From: Pestalotiopsis fici W106-1
Taxonomy: Eukaryota; Ascomycota; Sordariomycetes; Amphisphaeriales; Sporocadaceae
Reading direction: 5' to 3'
Assembly: GCF_000516985.1 (NCBI RefSeq)
Contig: NW_006917095.1
Coordinates: forward strand, 3,164,179-3,228,178
Length of the DNA: 64,000 nt
The notes beneath the pieces are model-generated. The model worked only from the letters and a program-made list of their open reading frames with translations. It made no database searches and was not told where the DNA came from. Shown here one piece after another: positions 56,395 through 64,000 of this stretch. The first letter of the stretch is position 1; each line of letters opens with the position of its first letter. Made by a program: the position numbers and the translations under genes.

Positions 56395-58192
56395 CGCAAG
56401 TAAAGACTGCATGTGCGCTAAATCATGTAGGTCACCACTATGCAGCGCCTGCTTTGCGCTAATTCGACGCTTGATCAGATCAACTAGAGTGACAGTTAAG
56501 CGGCACCAAACAGTTGGCAAGCTCCAGTCCAGGACGCCCCCCCTTAGTGCGGGCAGACCAAAGTTGCATCAGGTACAGGTAACTACCGCAAGAGAATCAT
56601 CAAATGGGGTGCAAGTTCCTGGACGGTCGAGGCATCTGGGCCAGGCACAGCTATTTCGACCAATCTGAGAGATAGGTAAAATAGGTACATCTCATCTCCC
56701 GCAATTTCGCACGACCACGTCGCGTACCTCTCCGTGCGTCAACGCCAGACCTCATAATTGTCCGCGAGAGCACAGTTTGCTCAGTGACCCGTCCCAAGAC
56801 GAAGAAGAAAATAAGTGACCCCCGTTGTCCTATTTGGTCTTCCACGTCCGCGGGGGCATCAACAACTCGTATGGAAACTGACCGGGTTGTCCATTGGACA
56901 GGCCGAAACGGTGGCGGGCGACAGGCATTGATCGCTGCCGCGCTAGACAAGCAATGGGGCAGGGAGACAGGGGCGGTTTACGCGGCGAAAGGCGGCTTGA
57001 TCGAAAGGGATGCATTAGATGAGTATCCTGATGAATCAAATATTAATATAATTATAATACAGATTTATTCATCTCACTATCCTGAAGTTGCTGAGATGAC
57101 TTTTTTCCCTATTGCTCGAGGTGGTTCTTGGATGGCATGTCATTCTCATTTCTCAGCCCAGATTGACGACGTATGATTTTCTTCCCCAGATCTTATCATT
57201 CCTCGACCGACTGGACGCTTTTTCTGGTTCAGAGCAGAGCAGGGCAGAGCAAAGACTCGAGATCGATCCGCGCAGATGGTTCCCGACTCGAAAATCAACC
57301 GCACATGGGCCACGAGTTCCCTTCGTACCACGTTGGCCGGAGCACATTTGGACGTTGCGACAGGATTTCCACACATGGTAGCTTCAACCTAACACTACCT
57401 ACGTGGTGATTGATGATCAAAGTCCTCAGAGGGGGGGTTCCCAGTCCATCGTGGGGACGGGTGCGGGTACGAGTAAAAGCCCGAGGCAAATGAGTTACTG
57501 AGAGGTACCTGCTTTTGTCAGCATCCAGCAGTGACTTGACTGTTTGAGAAGCAGACGCGCAATTCGAACCAATGCCTCAGAAACTACCTAGTAGCTACTA
57601 GATGACTCGTCGTTGCTTAGTTGTGTCGTCTGATGAATGCTTTTATGTATGTCTGCTGGCAGCAAACACAAGTATGCAAAACACCAAATGCGCGCGCATG
57701 GTACATGATGTAGACGCCAAGTCTCGAGATTACTATTACCGTTGCCGTACGCTGAGCCTGTTTTTTCTTCATTTCCGGGGGTCCCTGTTCATAATTCGCC
57801 GTGTCCGTGCTGCTGCACCACCTCAGGAGATGATACTAATGCTACCAATTGAACCAATTCCCATCCGCCCTGCCACGTTCGTACGATTTCCGTGGGGTCT
57901 CTCGAGAATTGCATCTACTAATTCAATGCAGCCGAGGATCAAGTGTACAACTACAACGGAAGAGATGGCCTTTCTTTCTTATTCTTATTTTTAATTTTTT
58001 ATTGGTTTTTGCCATGTCAGCGGGATACAAGGAAGGGGCTGCAGATACCATAATGGGCAAAGCCCTGTTGACCTAAGGACTGTCTCCATCCCTGGATCCG
58101 GTATAGCGGTGGGATGTGTCACATATAAGATCATATCTTAAAGCATATAAACTACACCGTTCTTGTTTTGTTGCCGGGGCGAATGCTACGTT

Positions 58193-58682
58193 CTAAATCA
58201 GAAAAGTTGGCAGGGTTGAATACGTGTCAAATTGTCTGTTAAAGATGGTTTTCATACTGTAGATATATAAGCCGCAACTTGCTTCAGTGACCATTGACCA
58301 GGGCATCTCGTAATGCAACGTACGTATCATAGAGCCAGTACCAATATTCATCATCAGCTGCAGGTGAGAGGCATCGATCACAGAGTCAACCCGATGACCG
58401 CCGTTGTACTGTGTCCGCAAACTCCACCAGATACCTGCTCGCGGCCCTGCTCCTATCGGTGCTATCTGTTTGTTCGCTACCGGAGACAAAGGCGCCCCGC
58501 AACTGATTTCCCCGGTACCCAGATTTGTTGGCAGATCTAATGCCTTGACCATAGCCAACGCCTGAGGGATCGACATGTGCGACTTTGTCTCTCGTCTTGA
58601 TGAGCAAGTTTCCTGGGAATAATACTCCGTCAACGTTCCCTTGCTGAGTCAAGCATGCCGCGATTGGGACAAGACAAATCAT
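58193..58682 (-). other. possible small gene or relic, two overlapping frames
   Basis: Two overlapping minus-strand frames, 98 and 146 codons. The first starts at ATG 58682 with a short hydrophobic leader (MICLVPIAACLT) then GVLFPGNLLIKTRDKVAHVD. The second has EISCGAPLSPVANKQ and RAGIWWSLRTQYNGGHRVD, which looks protein-like. A splice from near the DPSG codons (about 58560) into the second frame, with acceptor ATCAG near 58503, would join them into a secreted protein of about 130 aa. I recognise no family. It may equally be noise or a decayed gene. Confidence 0.25.
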
Positions 58683-61600
58683 ATGCCATCCCTCCCCTTA
58701 TCGTCTTTTTCGCATCAGCAGCAGTTTAACTATTATACTATGAATATTGGCTTTGCCGTCTATTTTAGTCCTGTCTCGGCAATCGATCATGGGATGGAAG
58801 TTTAGCGATCGGCATTGAGGTCTTGGTTGCTGCATTCATGGCTTATGAGGGATATGCCTTCATCGCATCGTAGTTGTGACTCGTGTCGTGTTTTACCACA
58901 TTCTCTACTTTTTAGTAGGCACGTTGCCAGCTAGGACCCTGCTCTTGGAAAGCTGACCACAACCAACGAGACGCCGAGACTGACGAATCGAGAATTCGCA
59001 TGTACACGCACGATTGATATATGCATAGGGTCATGGCTAGCTTTGAGCGCCAAGTCATGTAATGCGCGTTTTGCAAGAGAAAGACTACGAGATAAAAATT
59101 GCCTTGCCATTTTCAGTACGCTCAGATAAGATCCACCTGCATTACTGCGCATGACAATCTTTCATCTCCCTCTAGGCACAGCAAGGCAAAAGGTTCAAGA
59201 ATGTTTCAATATTGGATAATTGCTTTTGCAAGAAGCGATTAATATCTGCCAAATCTGCAATTCAAGATCGAGCTGCCAAGTGCTGACGAAGGATCTTGAT
59301 AGCCGTGTTAACGGTCGTACGGAAAAGAGATGGCGTGGCTTGACTCAAGCGCATACTTGTCAGCCAGTCGTAGAATGTCTAGGGCGACCTGATGACACAC
59401 GCCGGTCCAATTCGATCAGCCTGTCAAGGCTCCTCTATGGAATTGAGCTCGGATCATGTGCAATTGTCAACCTACTGTGTAGGTATGCTATTCCACAATA
59501 AATGCCGGCTTCGCTTGGGTTCATCCAAGACACTTGTGAATTTGTTCATGTCTGAGAAGATCGGCGGTTTTATGCAATCATGAATTCCAATCTGCCGCGC
59601 TCGACATTCTTCTTTACCACCGGAACCTAGGCTCAAATTGAGTTTAATGATGGCTTGCGATTTATACTCGACTGTCAAAGGGGAGATGTGAAACATACCT
59701 ACAATAGAACTATTAGATTCAATTTGTTCGAGCGCGTGTCGGCGAAAGCCCATCAGATGCTCTGTGCCGAGCCAAGCCTACTTCCCTTTATCTCCAGCCC
59801 TCTCACTCTGAAGGTCCTTTTAGGTTCGCCGCGCGTATGCTTGAACAGTTTGGTGTCACTTCATGCCATTGATCGAACGCGACATTGCCGAATCAGGGCG
59901 TTTTTGAGCCATATAAAATACCAGTCAACTGATATTTAATTGACTTTTTCTTCTTGCGATTACAGTTGCAATTACAGGCATGCCGTCGACTCACGTGAAG
60001 CCGTTCAGTAGGGTCTCATTATAGTGCAATTATACCTAAGCATAATGGGACATTGGTAGAATCGAGATGACAATAACTTTGGTATATTGTGTCTGAAAGC
60101 AATAATGACGAGTGAACTTTTAGCCATGAATCTTTTGAGCTTTGCCTTTTTTCGCAATATCTCGGGCTCTTTGTCACCGCTTTCCTCAGAGCGACAAGCA
60201 ATGCAACAACACTTCAAGCCTTTACGCGTCTCGATCTATCCTTGTCTCATGTTGTACGTCGTGACACAACGTCTTCCCGCATCTTCGCGCATCTGCGGCA
60301 GCTACCATTTCAGATCCCGGAAATCATGCCCATTCTCAGCTGGCACCGGGAGAGCCGGGCATCCTCTCATGCCTTTGGAGTTCTCACCGGCACCCTTAAT
60401 GGAGTGCTTCCGTCTTCGGCACGAACATGCGCGTCGGTCGTAGCGAGATACTATTGTTGTTTTCTTCCCCTCCCACTGGCTTATGGCTCTGCAAGGCTAA
60501 TAGGTGCGTTTTCTTTTTCGGCATGGCCCGCAGCCCAGCTTCGCGATGGTCCGAGACGAAGAAAACAACTTGTTCCGAGCCAGGCACCAGGCACCCACTC
60601 AAGACACTGTGACCAAGCAAAACCTAGGCATTACCATACACTTTACCGTAGCGCGTAAACTCAGCCAATCTCTCTAGTCCATATCTTTTCTTTCCAGCTC
60701 GCGGTTGTGCTGCCGTCTAAAAAGGTTACAACGTTCCTTGCTAAACCAATCGGCTGGGACAGTGCAGCTTGTTCAGGTATAGTGAACTATTGCCATCATT
60801 TACCATATCAGACAACTTGGTGTCATCGGAACCAGGCATGAGGGTCAGCTCAAGTATAGTTTTGCTAATAGAACTGAAATACTCAGCGCCAGACCACAAT
60901 ACCGGTCACGAGGACGCGCGCCTTGTGTAAAATAGCGAAATATTCCCAGCGGCCAAGGTGAGCTTGCTGGTATAGACTTTAGACCATCTAAAAGACCTAC
61001 GTCAGCGGTCTGTTTCAGAATACAGTTTCTGCGCGTTATATACGTTTTGTTTCCCCCTCTCTGCCGAAGGTTTGACCCGGCGCTCCCAGCTGGCAACGCC
61101 GGCCAAGAAAGCCTCACAGACAGCAGCACATAGCAGTAGTACCGAGGATCCTACTTGAACAGCACACCTGAAAAGCCCCCACCGCTTAGAGATCCACTCG
61201 CCGCTTTGAGTTTCAACGCAGACGCGGGAAAAGCCTCACTCCACTCGGGGGGTTGTGTGGTGTGGAGTCGGCGCCGGCGAGGAAAAAAAGGGGGCCGGGT
61301 TCTACGGCCTAGGCGCCGGTACCCGAAGGGTAGCTCATTGCAATGCGCATCAACACTACACTACTGCCGACCTACTTGAGCTCTCAAGCTTGCTTTGGGC
61401 TTCAGTGTTGTGGTGTTGGACTTTCTCACCCTCATGGTTTCTCTTGTTATCTGCAGACTGCAAGTCATTGCATCCCCAAGCTCTCCCCCCGCTTACTATT
61501 GTTGCACGTCTTTGTCTCTGCTGTCACACGTGAAGCTGCCGCCAAATTCCGTTGCCCGCCTGCTCGGTGTTTTGATTCGTAGCTCGCCGGGCATAAGCTA

Positions 61601-62119
61601 CCTCAGCCACCCGTGACGTGATTGTCAGTCAGGCTTGCAGCACTTATTACTTACATGCATGCTCCGATAACCTTTCTCCGCAACCTGCAAGAAGCACAAG
61701 CAAGCACTAAAAGCAGACCGCAACATTGAGCCCGCTTGAGCTGAGAGGGGGAGACCGAGATAAGCCTTTTCTTTCAGCTTTTCGCATACCGACCAGAAAG
61801 CACCACACACTGATCCAGTCACCATCACACAGTCACACTGCTTCTCTGGTTTTGTCTGACCACGGATTCCCTACATAAAAGGCAGCCCGCGTGCGTCCGA
61901 TATCGATACAAGGCTATCACAGCCCCACAGGCAAAGCAAAAACGAAGCCCTCTGCACCCCAGTTTGCCCATCTAGGCGCCCCCTTGTGTTTCCCGATCTG
62001 CCTTTGGAATTTGCTTTTGGTTTCTAGCCTCGTTCAACTGATCACACCGCGGGACTTTTTTTCAATTCATTTGTCCTGAGACTCCCCACCCCAAAATTTG
62101 TTCGTGTGGCTGGGGACCT

Positions 62120-63083
62120 ATGATGGTCGGCGCGTCCAAGACCAGAAGAGGGTGTCAGCAATGTTTGGTGCGGAAGATCAAGTGTGACGAGGCACGACCT
62201 GCCTGTGGAAGCTGTGTCAAGTACAATACGCGGTGCCCTGGCTACCAACAGCGCGGCCTCAAGTTGTTTGTGGCTGGGAAGCACGCGGTGAAACCACGCG
62301 GGAGGCAACAGCAGTTGTCGTCGGTTGTGCAAGTTGGACCACCACACCCGGATTCCGATCCCTCTGTACCAGGAACCGAGCAAACAGTAATCGTGCTGAG
62401 TCATACTGCTGTCGGAGGACGTCGTCGGCAGGAGAGCAGGAATAAGCCCCGGGCTCCCCAGCCAGTCACGGCGCTCGAAAAGCTACAGGCCGCTGTGGTT
62501 CGGAAACACAAGGTCCTGGGCGCGCCGCGGCACAACACGACGCTATTCGTGGGTGCTTTGGTAGAATCCATGTACTGCGCCCTGCCTCGGGACGAAGAAT
62601 TTCTGCCAGATATCTGGAATGGCGCTGCTGCTGGAATGCATCGATCGCCGGCTTTAATGACTGCTCTGTGCGCAATTGGCAGTCATCTGGTAGGTCAACT
62701 CTACTGCAACGAGAACGTCTTGATAGAATCTCGCTTGGTATACAAAACATCACTGCGGCATCTTCAACTGGCCTTGTACCATCCCCAGGAATGGAAGTCG
62801 TCGGAAACGCTTGGCGCATCATTAATTTTATACTATTTCGAGGTAAGATACATTTCTAATAGTAGGATCATTTATAGCTCTTGTATTTCGACGACATGAC
62901 CACAACTTTGAGCAGATTTTAACAGGGTCGACTACCTCCGACAATCGAAAGCATTATGCAAGAGGCATTGCCCGTTTGCTTCAGGTAAGGGGTATTCGAG
63001 CCCATATCGAGCCTTGGGAAAACGCAATACTGCGAAATTTGAATTTTCACTTCGCAAAAACATTTCCCTTAACATGTTCATGA
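62120..63083 (+). CDS. Zn2Cys6 regulator, truncated
   Basis: Zinc cluster at the N-terminus: Cys12, 15, 22, 29, 32 and 39, spacing CX2CX6CX6CX2CX6C, with basic VRKIKCDEARP. A linker rich in Gln, Pro and Arg runs to about 130. From about 130 the fungal_trans_2-type region starts (ALVESMYCALPRDEEFLP, SPALMTALCAIGSHLVG, SLRHLQLALYHP, LGASLILYYFE). Exon 1 ends at 62842; joining to 62916 continues ILTGSTTSDNRKHYARGIARLLQVRG, then stops at 63083, about 296 aa. Related proteins are about 450-700 aa, so the activation and regulatory C-terminus is missing. It is either a decayed gene or a short isoform able to bind DNA. The alternative splice sites I could see did not open a longer path. Confidence 0.75.
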
Positions 63084-63356
63084 ATGAATACACCGTGCCG
63101 AGTATGTATTGCGATCGTCTACTTTGCTCAACCTGGAAACAGCAACCAAGAGCTTGTGCATTTGGCAGTTGAAGATATCATAGGGTCTGATAGACTATTT
63201 ACATGGCATGTTAGAGGCGGAAAAGGGTGATGACTCACAGTACCAGCTGCTACATTAAACGAATAACAAATGTAAATGTAATCCATCAAACAAGCCTCCG
63301 ACGTCTGTTTCTAAAGAGTTCAGGCCCTAAGAAGAGAAAACACCACAAAACCAAAA

Positions 63357-63837
63357 CTAATCAACAGTGACCTGACGAGAAAGACGCATGAGTAACTCAA
63401 GGGCCTGATTTCTACCACAAACTATTATGATCATGCCCTTGGAAGACATAGACAACACAAGCGCCATGATCACTCCCATCAAACCATATAATCCTACCAT
63501 CGACAGGCACGTGGACAACGCAAGTGCCGGGATTTCTTCTAAAAGTACTCGGCCACGCTTTACGACCATCGGCTACTGCGCTTCTCAGAGGTCCACAATA
63601 GGGTGCTGTTGAAGGTACAGTTGACACGCTTGCTGACCTTGTCCAAGAGCGGCATGGGGGGGGGGGGGGGGGGGGCTCGTGGTTGAGGTCCAGGTCCTCG
63701 TACGCTCCCTTCATCTCCCTGGCAGTAATGGTCTTGGAAGGATTGTTAAAAGATACAAAGGCGAAATTGTCTGGAACCGCCTTTTTCAACTCTACTCCTT
63801 CACCATTTCTGGTTTGACTTGCCTTGCCGACTGCCAT
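63357..63837 (-). pseudogene. probable broken ORF, unknown family
   Basis: One frame begins at ATG 63837 (MAVGKASQTRNGEGVELKK, then NFAFVSFNNPSKTITAREMK) and meets a poly-C run on this strand, read as seven Pro. Another frame from about 63569 carries a membrane-like segment (LSMVGLYGLMGVIMALVLSM) to a stop at 63357. Two frame changes would be needed to join them, so this is probably a relic. I do not recognise the family. A length error in the homopolymer would not by itself repair the second break. Confidence 0.35.
63656..63675. repeat. homopolymer of about 20 G
   Basis: An uninterrupted G run of 20 on this strand, by far the longest homopolymer of G or C here, located inside the minus-strand frame. 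Such a tract is prone to length change and to sequencing or assembly error. Confidence 0.9.
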
Positions 63838-64000
63838 TCGCCAAAGCGGTCATAGTGGTCCAGCACCAAGATCCGGTAGAGCACAGTGATAGGATGATCC
63901 AATTAGGGCTGGTTCGGCCCGTGTCTGATATTATTATATTTCATTTGTTAAATTTTGGCGGAGTTCTAGCAGAACGGTTCTCTTGCGTAGTAAACTGCTT

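Larger units (their letters stand above)
54198..62119. other. 7.9-kb gene-poor region
   Basis: No frame carries a convincing domain. The first part (about 54.2-55.5 kb) is purine-rich on this strand, hence pyrimidine-rich on the BNI4 strand, and probably includes the BNI4 promoter and 5' UTR. Short tetranucleotide repeats lie near 56361-56394. A weak ORF pair sits at 58193-58682 (own entry). The end (about 61.6-62.1 kb) is the probable promoter of the zinc-cluster gene. Relics of old elements could hide here but none can be named by eye. Confidence 0.55.
63084..64000. other. intergenic with broken ORF
   Basis: AT-rich. Apart from the broken minus-strand frame and its G run there is nothing recognisable to the window edge. 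Confidence 0.45.

Noticed and set aside
1..64000. CRISPR array, prophage or operon-type defence system
   Set aside because: No regularly spaced repeats, and gene structure is plainly eukaryotic with spliceosomal introns.

Overview
The window reads as nuclear DNA of a filamentous ascomycete (Pezizomycotina), most likely Sordariomycetes and plausibly Hypocreales. The evidence is short GT-AG introns (about 47-140 nt, one with a CTGAC-type branch site), fungal-only families (Zn2Cys6 regulators, BNI4, IRS4, GPI-anchored surface protein, BBE-type secreted oxidase) and single monocistronic genes on both strands. Exon chains were checked by hand: in each spliced gene with listed joints the exon lengths sum to a multiple of three.

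Region 1 (1-19.5 kb) is accessory in character. It holds an internally deleted MFS transporter relic, a tRNA-Gly(GCC), an APC amino-acid/choline/GABA-type permease with nine exons including a 16-nt microexon, a secreted bicovalent-type FAD oxidase, and a foldback (MITE-like) element. The foldback lies directly upstream of a small SAM methyltransferase. Next come a GPI-anchored surface protein, an NmrA/atypical-SDR gene divergent from a Zn2Cys6 regulator, a secreted NPP1/NLP-family protein with an altered signature heptapeptide, and a cytochrome P450. Oxidase, methyltransferase, reductase, P450, regulator and transporters are what a specialised-metabolism locus carries, but no PKS, NRPS, terpene synthase or DMATS is present in the window.

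Region 2 (19.5-23.2 kb) is a 3.7-kb gap separating the accessory part from a conserved core.

Region 3 (23.2-54.2 kb) is dense housekeeping DNA: a probable prenylated F-box/LRR protein, a dsRBD-like protein, rRNA-processing EFG1, the SEACAT subunit MIO/SEA4, a CsbD-like small protein, a MAPEG membrane protein, SWR1 subunit SWC5, a calpain-like protease, EH-domain IRS4, the spindle-midzone bundler ASE1, tRNA-dihydrouridine synthase DUS1 and the septum/bud-neck scaffold BNI4. All appear intact.

Region 4 (54.2-64 kb) is gene-poor. It has about 8 kb with no convincing gene, then a Zn2Cys6 regulator that stops early (about 296 aa) and a probable broken ORF interrupted by a run of about 20 G. No CRISPR array, phage, complete autonomous transposon or clearly new multi-gene system was recognised. 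The best leads are the backbone-less tailoring set with its repeated GC-rich promoter motif, the foldback element forming the methyltransferase promoter, the NLP leader repeat and the prenylated F-box protein.
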